From: Legionella sp.
GTDB lineage: Bacteria > Pseudomonadota > Gammaproteobacteria > Legionellales > Legionellaceae
Direction of reading: 5' to 3'
NCBI GenBank assembly: GCA_002786205.1
Contig: PEQM01000041.1
Coordinates: 1-64,000, forward strand
DNA length: 64,000 nucleotides
In this document: in pieces, positions 19,822 to 29,499 of the stretch
How the letters are laid out: the number at the start of each line of letters is the position of its first letter
Numbering within the stretch: position 1 is the first letter of the stretch
Notes under the pieces: model-generated
The model's database searches: none
Seen by the model: only the letters and a program-made list of their open reading frames with translations
What the model was told of the DNA's origin: nothing
Translations under genes and position numbers: made by a program

Positions 19822-20750
19822 GATGTAAACCTTTGTAACCAACCCCGTTGAAATACCAGCAGCCACAACAACAAAGCAGGAAATAAGAACCATCGCCCTT
19901 CATCTTGCCAGACAGGCAATAAATCATCCTTACTTTGTTTAAACGCATCTTGATTGGTCGCAGCAAGCCATTGCTCCAAATCAGCGGCATTCATTTCATA
20001 AGGAAGTAACAAACCGCCACCAGCCTTTGCAAACTGCTTGAATAAGGGATCGTAATCGGCATGAGGTAAGATGGGCATAATCGATGACTGTATCCCCAAT
20101 TTAGCCAAGGCAGAGGCCTTTTCAATCGCCAAAGCAGAAGGAGCGCTGGAGGTCAGTACTAAAATTTGTCCTTGTGCATAGCCTGCTTGCTCAATTAAAC
20201 GAGCTGCCTCCTGTAAGGCGCTATCAAGCCTTTGTCCTTTAACTGGCATGATGTCAGGAGTCAAAACGTTTAATAAGGATGTAATGGTCTGTCCATCATC
20301 AGTTAAAGGCGATACGACAAAAGGTTCTTCTGTGTAAGCAATCAAACCAAATTGCCCGGCTTCCTTATGCTTTAACAAGTCATGAAGCTTGAATTTGGCG
20401 CGACTTAAACGATTAGGCGTTAAATCATCGGTCATCATGGGGTCAGACACATCTAAAAGCAGCATGTGAGCTTGCAGTGGTTTATAAGCTGCTACAGGCA
20501 ACTGGTGCCAGGCTGGGCCACTTAAGGCGATGATAAGCAACAAACAAGAGCACCATATTATCCACAAAGACCCTCTGGCTTGACTTTTGGTATTCCCCTG
20601 AGACAGATGGGCTAACAAATGCGGATCACAAATGGCTGACCAGCCTGATAATGAGGATTTCCGATAGGATGCTAATAGAATCAAGACCAATAAAGGAAAA
20701 AGCGCCAACAACCACCAAGGACGCAATAGATGCAAAGAAAAAAAGGTCAT
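19818..20750 (-). CDS. BatB-like von Willebrand factor A domain membrane protein
   Basis: LLLDVSDPMMTDDLTPNRLSRAK (modified MIDAS DxSxxM), hydrophobic ends. Confidence 0.88.
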   Translation of the reverse strand: MTFFSLHLLRPWWLLALFPLLVLILLASYRKSSLSGWSAICDPHLLAHLSQGNTKSQARGSLWIIWCSCLLLIIALSGPAWHQLPVAAYKPLQAHMLLLDVSDPMMTDDLTPNRLSRAKFKLHDLLKHKEAGQFGLIAYTEEPFVVSPLTDDGQTITSLLNVLTPDIMPVKGQRLDSALQEAARLIEQAGYAQGQILVLTSSAPSALAIEKASALAKLGIQSSIMPILPHADYDPLFKQFAKAGGGLLLPYEMNAADLEQWLAATNQDAFKQSKDDLLPVWQDEGRWFLFPALLLWLLVFQRGWLQRFTS

Positions 20751-21728
20751 TTATGCCCTCTCCCTGCTCAGTAACCAACCAAGCCAAATAAAAATAATTC
20801 CCAGTGCCAAGGCAACGCCCCAAGGATAATACTCTTTTTGCGGTCGAAGCGTGGCTTGCTCTTGTTTGATGCGCTCTAATTGATTAATGGTTTGATAAAT
20901 GGCATTTAAAGAATGGGGGTCTGTTGCTCGAAAATATTGTCCACCTGTTATTTTAGCCATTTCTTTCAAGGTATTTTCATCCAAATCTGCACTGCTATAG
21001 TCCAGCATATCAGGCGTCATACCCGGTTCAGCACCCAAACCGATAGTATAAATTTTAATGCCATCATCTCTGGCCAGCTCTGCCGCCTTGACAGGAGACA
21101 ATACGCCTGAATTATTTGCACCATCTGTCAGTAGCACAATAACACGTCCATGCCGAGGCATATCGCTTAACCGTTTGACTGCCAGTCCTACCGCATCGCC
21201 AATAGAAGTGGTTTTTCCTGCCAAGCCTACTGTTGCATCGTCTATGCGCATTAGCACACTGTGCCGGTCATAGGTAAGTGGCGTCTGTAGATAGGCTTGT
21301 GAGCCAAACAAAATCAACCCAATTCGATCCCCTTTTCTTGCTTCGACAAAACGTGCCGCAGCCTGCTTCACCACAGTCAAACGACTCACGGGACGATGAT
21401 GCAATACCATATCAGACAAAGCCATACTACCAGACAGATCTAAAGCCATCATCAGATTATAACTTTCACGCTGCACAGGTACAGGGTTGCCTATCCACCG
21501 CGGCCCAGCCAAAGCACCAACCAAAAGACACCAGACGAAAGCCGGAATCCATAAAGAAGCGCTAGCAATCCACCTGCTTTGCTCTTGTTGACTCAGCTGT
21601 TGTAACACCGCATAAAAAGGCACTTTTAAACCCAACATGGCTCGTGTTTTTGCTACGGGCATGAGCAACCAATACAGTAATGGCAAAGGAAGACAGCATA
21701 AAAACCAAGGATTGGCTAATTCAAACAT
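20751..21728 (-). CDS. BatA-like von Willebrand factor A domain membrane protein
   Basis: MMALDLSGSMALSDM MIDAS; VIVLLTDGANNSG. Confidence 0.93.
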   Translation of the reverse strand: MFELANPWFLCCLPLPLLYWLLMPVAKTRAMLGLKVPFYAVLQQLSQQEQSRWIASASLWIPAFVWCLLVGALAGPRWIGNPVPVQRESYNLMMALDLSGSMALSDMVLHHRPVSRLTVVKQAAARFVEARKGDRIGLILFGSQAYLQTPLTYDRHSVLMRIDDATVGLAGKTTSIGDAVGLAVKRLSDMPRHGRVIVLLTDGANNSGVLSPVKAAELARDDGIKIYTIGLGAEPGMTPDMLDYSSADLDENTLKEMAKITGGQYFRATDPHSLNAIYQTINQLERIKQEQATLRPQKEYYPWGVALALGIIFIWLGWLLSRERA

Positions 21729-22201
21729 GGCTTTTTCCTTTGTTGTATCCAGCGACGAGCTGCCTCAAAGAAAGGCTGCGCTGACAAGGCCTCTTTGGTT
21801 TTAAAAGGAGACTCCAGAATCAACACCTGCAAGGCAGCAAAATCTATTCCTTTACTGGTATGTTGTAAAAAAGCCACCCATTGATGACCATGCATGGATG
21901 CCACTTCCTGACGGGGGAAATAAACCAGGGCGACCCGCTTTAGCAATTCTGAAATCCGTGCACTGGCCAGTTGGGCTTCATTATCACGTGCATACTGCGC
22001 CTCATAAGCGGCCAACAGAGCCAAAGCCTGTTTTTTAATGCGTTGCTGTTTTGTACGGTACAGCAGCCAACAGACAATACAGACCAATCCCATAACTAAA
22101 AGAGCAAGGACAATAAACCAGCCCGGTGCTGGTGGCCAAAAACCTATGGCAGCAGGCCAATGAATGTCTTTTAACTGTGTCAAGACAGAAGAATCAACCA
22201 T
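21716..22201 (-). CDS. DUF4381-like membrane protein of the Bat operon
   Basis: LKDIHWPAAIGFWPPAPGWFIVLALLV then TM; position between DUF58 and BatA. Confidence 0.85.
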   Translation of the reverse strand: MVDSSVLTQLKDIHWPAAIGFWPPAPGWFIVLALLVMGLVCIVCWLLYRTKQQRIKKQALALLAAYEAQYARDNEAQLASARISELLKRVALVYFPRQEVASMHGHQWVAFLQHTSKGIDFAALQVLILESPFKTKEALSAQPFFEAARRWIQQRKKPCLN

Positions 22202-23105
22202 AGGTTCTCCGCAGAAAAGTCCGTCTTACCAGCAAGGGCAGATCCGTTGCTGTAGTCAAAGAGAGATAATCACTCTGAGCCTGACGACATTGCGCCTCCA
22301 ACTGGTACAGGCGCTGTGTGCAATAGTTACTGTATGCAGCTTGCAATGTGGCCGAATGCGTATTAAAAACAAAAGGCGTTTTACCATCGGTAACCCCATA
22401 ACAATGGGACTTCGGCAGCGCCAGTTCAACGGGGTCACTGATATGATAAACCAAGACTTCATTGTGCGCACGCAAACGTGCCAAATGGGCAATACACTCT
22501 TCATCAAAAGCATACAAATCACTAATTAAAACGATGGTACTCCCGGGTCTCACCACCCGCCTAACACGCAATAAGGCATCGCTTAAAGGTCGCGCTGGTG
22601 TTTCATCATTCATCACGCTTTCTTGCGTGTAATGAGATAAAGAAGACAGCATAGGCAAGACTGCTCGCTCACGCGCACGAGGCATGAATTCGCTGTGTTG
22701 TCTGGCAGAAAAAAACAAGCCGCCTATTCGATCACCTTGCTGGACTGTCATCCAAGCCAATAAAGAGGCCAATCGTGCAGCCACTACGGATTTAAACGCA
22801 TGACGTGTGCCAAAGTGCATGGAGGGATTAAAATCAACCAATAACACCACCGGACGCTCTCGCTCTTCTTGAAAAATTTTCACATGCGGTCGTCCTGTGC
22901 GCGCGGTAACACGCCACTCCATATGTCTGACTTCATCGCCTGCCTGATAATGACGTGCTTCAGAAAAATCCATCCCCCGGCCACGAAATTTGGATAAGTG
23001 CCCTCCTGCGCGCGCCCCTTTCCCTTGTGGATGGTACGATGTCATCAGGGCATAACGTCTGAAATCAATTAATTCGTCTAATTGTGCAATAACCCCATTG
23101 GCCAT
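22194..23105 (-). CDS. DUF58 domain protein
   Basis: GRGMDFSEARHYQAGDEVRHMEWRVTARTGRPHVKIFQEERERPV is the DUF58 hallmark. Confidence 0.93.
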   Translation of the reverse strand: MANGVIAQLDELIDFRRYALMTSYHPQGKGARAGGHLSKFRGRGMDFSEARHYQAGDEVRHMEWRVTARTGRPHVKIFQEERERPVVLLVDFNPSMHFGTRHAFKSVVAARLASLLAWMTVQQGDRIGGLFFSARQHSEFMPRARERAVLPMLSSLSHYTQESVMNDETPARPLSDALLRVRRVVRPGSTIVLISDLYAFDEECIAHLARLRAHNEVLVYHISDPVELALPKSHCYGVTDGKTPFVFNTHSATLQAAYSNYCTQRLYQLEAQCRQAQSDYLSLTTATDLPLLVRRTFLRRTYG

Positions 23106-23114
23106 AAAAATCCT

Positions 23115-24107
23115 CTATGGTACTGCGACAAAACTCAAAATAGAATCAATAAAATCATCACTACTGATTCCCTCTGCTTCGGCTTCAAAACTGAGTAAGA
23201 CGCGGTGACGCAAAACATCATGGACAATGACATGAATGTCTTCTGGAGTCACATAATCTCTGCCAGAAAGCCAGGCATGTGCTTTGGAACAACGATCTAG
23301 CGCAATGGTTGCCCGTGGACTGGCACCAAAGCGTACCCATTGAGCAAGCTGCTCACTATAAACACGCGGGTTTCTTGTCGCCACCACCAATTGAACCAAA
23401 TACTGTTCTAATGCCGGACTGGTATGAACCTGTAAAACGGCCTCACGCGCACTAAACAAGGTTTTTTGCGTCAGTTTGGGGGTAGGCGTCTCATGAGTCA
23501 AACACTGCTTCATGGCTTCTTTTCGAGCTAACATGAGAATATCATGCTCTACTTTTGCATCGGGGTAATCAATTTTGACATACATTAAAAACCTGTCCAA
23601 TTGCGCTTCAGGCAAGGGATAAGTACCCTCTTGCTCAATAGGATTTTGCGTGGCCATTACTAAAAACAACTCCGGTAACGGGTAGGTTTTGCCACCGATA
23701 GTCACCTGACGCTCCGCCATGGCTTCAAGTAATGCAGATTGCACTTTGGCCGGTGCCCTGTTGATTTCATCGGCTAAAATCAAATGATGAAATAAAGGGC
23801 CAGGCTGAAAAACAAAAGAGCCGTTTTGTGGGTGATAGATGTCTGTCCCCGTTAAATCACCTGGTAGTAAATCGGGAGTAAACTGAATGCGATGGAAGTC
23901 ACCTTCAACACCCGCAGACAGCTCCTTGACTGCTCGTGTTTTTGCAAGCCCTGGAGCCCCTTCTACCAACAAATGGCCATCAGCAAGCAAGGCGATCAAC
24001 AATCGGGAAACCAAACGCTCTTGACCGAGAATACGCGCATTTAAATGAGTACGCAGATTCATGATGCACTGTTGTATTGAATCACTATTTTTGTCTTGCT
24101 GTGCCAT
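23115..24107 (-). CDS. MoxR-family AAA+ ATPase
   Basis: HLLVEGAPGLAKTRAVKELS Walker A; FHHLILADEINRAPAKVQSALLEAMAERQVTIGG. Confidence 0.95.
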   Translation of the reverse strand: MAQQDKNSDSIQQCIMNLRTHLNARILGQERLVSRLLIALLADGHLLVEGAPGLAKTRAVKELSAGVEGDFHRIQFTPDLLPGDLTGTDIYHPQNGSFVFQPGPLFHHLILADEINRAPAKVQSALLEAMAERQVTIGGKTYPLPELFLVMATQNPIEQEGTYPLPEAQLDRFLMYVKIDYPDAKVEHDILMLARKEAMKQCLTHETPTPKLTQKTLFSAREAVLQVHTSPALEQYLVQLVVATRNPRVYSEQLAQWVRFGASPRATIALDRCSKAHAWLSGRDYVTPEDIHVIVHDVLRHRVLLSFEAEAEGISSDDFIDSILSFVAVP

Positions 24108-24169
24108 AAGTCGCCTCTTGCAAAAAATCTTATCCTAGCGTGAAAAGACAGGGATGCCAAGAGGCTTTG

Positions 24170-24613
24170 TTAAGAATGATAGTCTGGTTGTAACTCTAAT
24201 GGCATCATGGATTGAACGCGCTCGTATAAGGATAACAAAGAAGCACAAAACACCTGCAGTTCTTGCATATTTTCCCACAAATCATACTCAATGCCTTTGT
24301 GCAAGGCATACTGACGTGATAAGGTTTTTAATAATGCCCTATCTTGACTGGAAAAACCCAAATGGGCATTCAACTCCACAAGCTCCATTAAATTTTTATG
24401 CTCTTTTACAGGACGGCTGTCATGCAAACAGTAGGCTTTAAACAGCAAAGTAAAGGCTTGATAAAGCAAAGACACCACCGGTGCTAAAGCAGTCATACTC
24501 GTATTAGAACGTAACTCACCTAAAGCAAAATGGTGCAATAAATAATCCGCGCAGTAAGCATGTTGAGTAGATGCATTTAATAATTCTACAGGAGAAAGGT
24601 AACGACGATCCAT
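24170..24613 (-). CDS. Small HEPN-like protein (tentative)
   Basis: 147 aa helical protein; LLYQAFTLLFKAYCLHDSRPVKEHKNLMELVE resembles HEPN helices and RQYALH fits R-x4-H. Confidence 0.55.
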   Translation of the reverse strand: MDRRYLSPVELLNASTQHAYCADYLLHHFALGELRSNTSMTALAPVVSLLYQAFTLLFKAYCLHDSRPVKEHKNLMELVELNAHLGFSSQDRALLKTLSRQYALHKGIEYDLWENMQELQVFCASLLSLYERVQSMMPLELQPDYHS

Positions 24614-24666
24614 TCTGATACCACCTTATGTTATAATGGGTCTATTATATCCTGCCCCTCATAAAG

Positions 24667-25635
24667 ATGCATACTTTTCTTAACAGCCGCTGGCAATTAG
24701 GCGCCTTGCAACTACCGCATCGCTTAATTCAAGGGCCATTAGCCGGCTACAGCTGCGCCCCCTTTCGGGTCTTATACCATCATTTTCAAGCACCGGCTTA
24801 CTGTGTATCTGAAATGTGCTCCGCCATAGATGTGCTATCCAAACATGGAAAAAACAGCCGTTATCTGTATAAAGACCCTAAAGAGCATTACTTGGCCTAT
24901 CAACTGTCCGGCACTGAACCCAATGTACTCGCAGACGCTGCCCTGTTGCTGCAAGAGCATGGCGCTGACCTCATTGACATCAACTGCGGCTGCCCTAAAA
25001 CAAAAATACGAAAAAAAGGCGCTGGCAGTGCTCTATTGGAAGATCCCAAACGCCTTGTCGCAATTATTCAAGCCGTTCGCCAGGCCATCAACATCCCGCT
25101 TACCATAAAAATCCGCATTCAAAACAGTCCTGCTGATTTAATCCTGGCCCAACAGATTGAAGAGGCAGGCGCTGATGCCCTCATCGTTCATGGCCGACGC
25201 TGGCAAGAGGACTATGATATCGCCTGCAATTTTCATCAAATAGGACAAATTAAGCGTCATCTACAGATCCCCGTGATCGCCAACGGTGACTTGCACTCTG
25301 TTGCTAGCTTAGAATATGCTTATTCTGCAACCGGCTGTGATGCCTTCATGATAGCCCGAGCAGGAAGTGGCAAACCATGGCTATACCAGCACTTGCTTGC
25401 GAAAAAACCGGCCGTCATTTCAATGCAACAAAAAAAAGATTTGTTTCTCGAGCATATTGAAGGTTTAGCCACTTTGGAAGAAGCACATCAAGCCATCTTG
25501 CAAAGCAAGTCTTTGATTCGCTATTATTTTGGTGACCTACTCCATCAAGAACAATTACAAACCTACTATACTTTGTCCTCCTTACAACAGATCAAAGACT
25601 TTATAGCGGTCTCCATCAGCAACGCTCTGACATGA
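24667..25635 (+). CDS. tRNA-dihydrouridine synthase family protein
   Basis: IQGPLAGYSCAPFR; DINCGCPKTKIRKKGAGSALLEDP; ANGDLHS; MIARAGSGKPWLY. Confidence 0.93.
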   Translation: MHTFLNSRWQLGALQLPHRLIQGPLAGYSCAPFRVLYHHFQAPAYCVSEMCSAIDVLSKHGKNSRYLYKDPKEHYLAYQLSGTEPNVLADAALLLQEHGADLIDINCGCPKTKIRKKGAGSALLEDPKRLVAIIQAVRQAINIPLTIKIRIQNSPADLILAQQIEEAGADALIVHGRRWQEDYDIACNFHQIGQIKRHLQIPVIANGDLHSVASLEYAYSATGCDAFMIARAGSGKPWLYQHLLAKKPAVISMQQKKDLFLEHIEGLATLEEAHQAILQSKSLIRYYFGDLLHQEQLQTYYTLSSLQQIKDFIAVSISNALT

Positions 25636-25853
25636 TTGGTAGATTGTATTGATGTGCAAGGCACTCAAATTTAAAACCACTACTATGATTTAAAGCCCAA
25701 GTCCTTTACACTGCTCTTTATCTTCAATAACACCATCATGCGCCGCATAAAACACCATAAGTGCAAGATGTGATAAGCCCACTCCGCAGCTGAGATAAAC
25801 TACAGAGCACGGCTGAAATATCAAACAGGAAAACAACGAACAAGGATCGCTTT

Positions 25854-26561
25854 ATGAATATCCGTTTTTTAACACTGCTCAAACTTTCTTTTTCCATTAT
25901 TATGTTAAAAATGCTCTCTGCCTTGCGCACAGGTCAAGCAGCCGCCACACGTCCACCATCTTATTCTCCAACAACATTAAAATCTACTGCTATACCCACC
26001 CTTGATCCCAGTGTTTTTATTCCGACACCAACGCCAAGCGTCGCGCCCAGTACATTCAAGCCGACAGAAACGCCAAGCATCGTGCCCAGTACATTCAATC
26101 CGACAAAAATGCCAAGCATCGTGCCCAGTACATTCAATCCGACAGAAACGCCAAGCATCGTGCCCAGTACATTCAAGCCCACAGAAACGCCAAGCATCGT
26201 GCCGAGTACATTCAATCCCACAGAAACACCAAGCATCGCGCCCAGCACACTCAATCCCACAGAAACGCCAAGCACCGCGCCCAGTACATTTATACCTTCT
26301 ACTACACTCCCATCATTTCGTCCCTCTACTGGACAACCAACAGCAACGCCATCCGTATTGCTTAATTCGGGTCAGCCAACCATGCATCGTTTTCCTCTAC
26401 AACAAGCAACCGATCTCACCGAAATAAAACAGATAAACCAGATGCTCATACTGATGACAGGAGGACTTTTAGTTGCTGGCTGTGGTTTTTTTGCAATTAA
26501 ACCATGCAAGCAACAAGCAAAAGAGCACAACGTAATCGAACATAATCCGAAGAAAATATGA
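25854..26561 (+). CDS. Pro/Ser/Thr-repeat protein with N-terminal signal-like and C-terminal TM segments
   Basis: Seven 13-aa units (TPSIVPSTFNPTE); C-terminal MLILMTGGLLVAGCGFFAIKPC; overlaps downstream ORF by 4 bp. Confidence 0.75.
   Translation: MNIRFLTLLKLSFSIIMLKMLSALRTGQAAATRPPSYSPTTLKSTAIPTLDPSVFIPTPTPSVAPSTFKPTETPSIVPSTFNPTKMPSIVPSTFNPTETPSIVPSTFKPTETPSIVPSTFNPTETPSIAPSTLNPTETPSTAPSTFIPSTTLPSFRPSTGQPTATPSVLLNSGQPTMHRFPLQQATDLTEIKQINQMLILMTGGLLVAGCGFFAIKPCKQQAKEHNVIEHNPKKI
26031..26300 (+). repeat. 39 bp tandem repeat, 7 units
   Basis: acgccaagcatcgtgcccagtacattcaatccgacagaa units at 26031, 26070, 26109, 26148, 26187, 26226, 26265 (last partial). Confidence 0.93.
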
Positions 26562-28567
26562 TGAGTTCGATTAGCCACCGACTAAATACACTGTCTTTTT
26601 GTTTATTATTGCCCTGTACTCTTGCAGCCCAATCCTCTCCTTTAGGACGTGTGGAATTGAACAGCGCGGGCGTCACGCCACATCTAGGAAGTCTTGCTGG
26701 CGATACCCTGATACCCTTCGCCAATACAGCAGATGCACTCTTTCTAGTGGATCTCATGGGTGGCTATGCCAGTAATGCCACCTACCTGGTATCACCTGGC
26801 ATTGGTTTTCGGCAAGTGATTAACAATCAAATCATAGGCGCTTTTTTGTTTGGCGATTATGAACAGACCAGTCTCGGTACCCCTTTTTGGAATTTAAGTC
26901 CCGGCGTAGAATGGATAACGCCTGATTGGGATACACATCTCAATGGCTATTATGCCACAAAAACCCGCCACGTGATTGGCGCCCCAGAATTTGCCAGTAC
27001 CCTGGGCGATGAACAGGGCATTGTTTTTACTCCTGACACACACAAGCAATATGATCAATTAGTGAGGCCTTATGCGCTTATTGGTAGTGGTGCCGATATT
27101 GAAGTAGGTTACAGTTTAGCTAAAAAAGCCAATGCCCTTCGTTCTCGTATTTACATGGGCGGCTATTACTATCAAGTCCCCCCTGATACCAACAAGACAG
27201 CTCTGTCTCAGGTGCAAGCGATCAAAGGATTCACGCTGGGTTTCTCACAAGCTTTTTCAGAACAATTTAAAGTCAGCCTATTCAACAGTTACGATGAGGT
27301 GAGCAATTATCGAGTGGGTTTTCGTGTCTCCCTGACCTTAGGCAGCGAATCCAATCGCTTAGCCAATGACGTTCACACTCGCCTGTTAGATACCGTAGCG
27401 CGTCATGTAGGCATTATTGGCACTGGTGCAGGCAATTATGATCAGCTTTATTGGCAAAATGAGGGCCTGGGCTTACAGTACAATAACATTTACTTCATGT
27501 CACCCCATGGCAATGGTAATGGCAGCTATGGCAATCCCATGGCACTAAGCCAAACCAATCTGGACACTATTCATAGTACTAATCCCAATGAGGTCCGTCT
27601 CTACCTACAAGGCGGCAAGCAAATGATTTACCCTATAGACAGCAGTAACAGCAGCATGATGGGCTTAGCTGTTTATAATGGACAAGCCTTTTATGGGCGC
27701 AGCAATGATTATCGCACCAGCGCCAATGCAGCAGAACGCCCTCAAATCAGCGTAGATGGACTCAATCATTACAATGGTTTTATCCTTCAAGACGGCCACA
27801 CCGTGTTTTCTGATTTGCATCTCTACTCATCGACTCCCGGCTATGGCATGGGAATTGTATTCAACAATACGTCAACTGCCACCAGCAGCCTCAGTCTCAA
27901 TAACATGAGCATTTCGCAGTTTACTACCGCTGTTTATGTCAATCACATGAGTAGCGGCACATTCACATTGAATGCCAACGCCTCCCATTTTGACCGCAAT
28001 ACACAAACGGGCAATGGGGCTGCGGCTTATGGCATGAATCTCCTCAATACCGGCACTGGCCATTTTAATTTGTCTGCTAATTACTCAAGCTTTAATGAAA
28101 ACAGCAGTTCAGGCATGACCAATCAGGCAGCAGGCCTGTCCATTTATAATGCCAGCTCAGGGCGTGTGAGTGCACAAATACAGGGGTCTTTATTTAACAA
28201 CAACAGCGCCACAGGCAGCAATGCCCCCATGGCAACAGGGTTTTATGCCTACAATAATGGCTCAGGCTTACTGAATATCCACACGTCAAGATCTCAATTT
28301 AATAGCAATTACGCCAGTGACCAGGCTTTTGGAATGACCGTAGTTAACCAAAGCACCGGCACGCTGCTTTTAACCAGCAGAGACTCTCAATTTAATCAAA
28401 ACGCAGGGAACCTGTTAAGCGCAGGGCTAGCAGCAGGCAATTACGGAGCAGGCAATATCCGGATAAGCGACCACCATTCTTCATTTATTCCTGAAGCAGA
28501 CGCTAACAGCTATCCTATCTATACTGACAATGCGGGAACCGGAACCATTACCATGCAAACCTATTAG
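26558..28567 (+). CDS. Inverse-autotransporter-like outer-membrane protein: N-terminal beta-barrel plus C-terminal beta-helix-like passenger
   Basis: Signal peptide; VDLMGGYASNATYLVSPGIGFRQVINNQIIGAFLFGDYEQTSLGTPFWNLSPGVEWITPDWDTHLNGYY is inverse-autotransporter-barrel-like; C-terminal repeats SxFNxN...AxGxxxxNxxxGxxxxxxxx. Confidence 0.75.
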   Translation: MMSSISHRLNTLSFCLLLPCTLAAQSSPLGRVELNSAGVTPHLGSLAGDTLIPFANTADALFLVDLMGGYASNATYLVSPGIGFRQVINNQIIGAFLFGDYEQTSLGTPFWNLSPGVEWITPDWDTHLNGYYATKTRHVIGAPEFASTLGDEQGIVFTPDTHKQYDQLVRPYALIGSGADIEVGYSLAKKANALRSRIYMGGYYYQVPPDTNKTALSQVQAIKGFTLGFSQAFSEQFKVSLFNSYDEVSNYRVGFRVSLTLGSESNRLANDVHTRLLDTVARHVGIIGTGAGNYDQLYWQNEGLGLQYNNIYFMSPHGNGNGSYGNPMALSQTNLDTIHSTNPNEVRLYLQGGKQMIYPIDSSNSSMMGLAVYNGQAFYGRSNDYRTSANAAERPQISVDGLNHYNGFILQDGHTVFSDLHLYSSTPGYGMGIVFNNTSTATSSLSLNNMSISQFTTAVYVNHMSSGTFTLNANASHFDRNTQTGNGAAAYGMNLLNTGTGHFNLSANYSSFNENSSSGMTNQAAGLSIYNASSGRVSAQIQGSLFNNNSATGSNAPMATGFYAYNNGSGLLNIHTSRSQFNSNYASDQAFGMTVVNQSTGTLLLTSRDSQFNQNAGNLLSAGLAAGNYGAGNIRISDHHSSFIPEADANSYPIYTDNAGTGTITMQTY

Positions 28568-28723
28568 ACCAGTAGACGAACTTGGACTAACTCGACTTGA
28601 TGAAAAGTATTATCTCAGCAGACTGACGCAAACCCGTGCGCTTTAATTGATCACCCAAGGATGGGGAAGACCTGGAGAATACTCGAAGAGAATCTCTCCC
28701 ATTTTTTTACAACTCGCCATTCA

Positions 28724-29491
28724 TTACAGGCTGCGTCCACCATCTACCTTTAAAATATGTCCCGTTACAAAGTCGTTTTCAATCAGCGCCAATACAGCCT
28801 GAGCAATAAAGCCTGGCTCTCCATGGCGTTTTAAAGGGGTTTTTTCAATGATTTGTTTTTGCTGCTCGGTGCTTAAGCCATTATCCGCTTCAGGCCAGGC
28901 AATTGCACCAGGTGCTACGGCATTAACTCGCACCTGCGGCCCCCATTCTTTCGCCAAGGCTTTGGTTTGCATCTCCAGGGCGGCTTTGGTTTGGCAATAG
29001 ACAGCATATTCTTTTAAGGGCGATTGACTGTGAATGTCAGTAATATTCACAATGCAACCGCTGTGTTTTGCCAAAAACTCATAAGCAACCATACTTAAAC
29101 AATAAGGTGCTTTCACATTGACCTCAAATAAAGTATTCCACTGTGCTTCGGTACAAATTGCTTGCGGTGTCCGTATAAAAACAGAAGCATTGTTAACCAG
29201 TACGTCCAGGCGACTACGATGTTGTTTCAGCTGTTGCATAATGACTTCCGCAGCCTGCGCTTTGCCAAGATCTTGCTGGATCACAAAGGCGCTGTGCAAG
29301 CGATGCTGATTTAACTCCTGGCTTAAAGCCTGTGCCTGAGTGATAGAATGTTGGCAGTGAATGAATACCGTATACCCTTTCGCATGCAATTGCCTTACAA
29401 TCTCTGCCCCTATCCGACGCGCACCACCGGTGACTAATGCGACGCGCTCTTGTGTGTGATGAGAATTCAAGGTAAGGTTCCCCTTTTTCAA
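28724..29491 (-). CDS. Short-chain dehydrogenase, pteridine reductase-like
   Basis: VTGGARRIGAEIVRQLH; YCQTKAALEMQTKALAKEWGPQVRVNAVAPGAIAWPE. Confidence 0.88.
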   Translation of the reverse strand: MKKGNLTLNSHHTQERVALVTGGARRIGAEIVRQLHAKGYTVFIHCQHSITQAQALSQELNQHRLHSAFVIQQDLGKAQAAEVIMQQLKQHRSRLDVLVNNASVFIRTPQAICTEAQWNTLFEVNVKAPYCLSMVAYEFLAKHSGCIVNITDIHSQSPLKEYAVYCQTKAALEMQTKALAKEWGPQVRVNAVAPGAIAWPEADNGLSTEQQKQIIEKTPLKRHGEPGFIAQAVLALIENDFVTGHILKVDGGRSL

Positions 29492-29499
29492 AGCAGTTT

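Noticed and set aside
26031-26300. 39 bp array considered as a CRISPR
   Set aside because: Direct units are contiguous without unique spacers, and coding in frame.
25961-26427. ORFs 25961-26275 (-) and 26002-26427 (+) over the PTS repeats
   Set aside because: Alternative-frame readings of the 39 bp repeat; the 25854-26561 frame has signal-like and TM segments and couples to the downstream gene.
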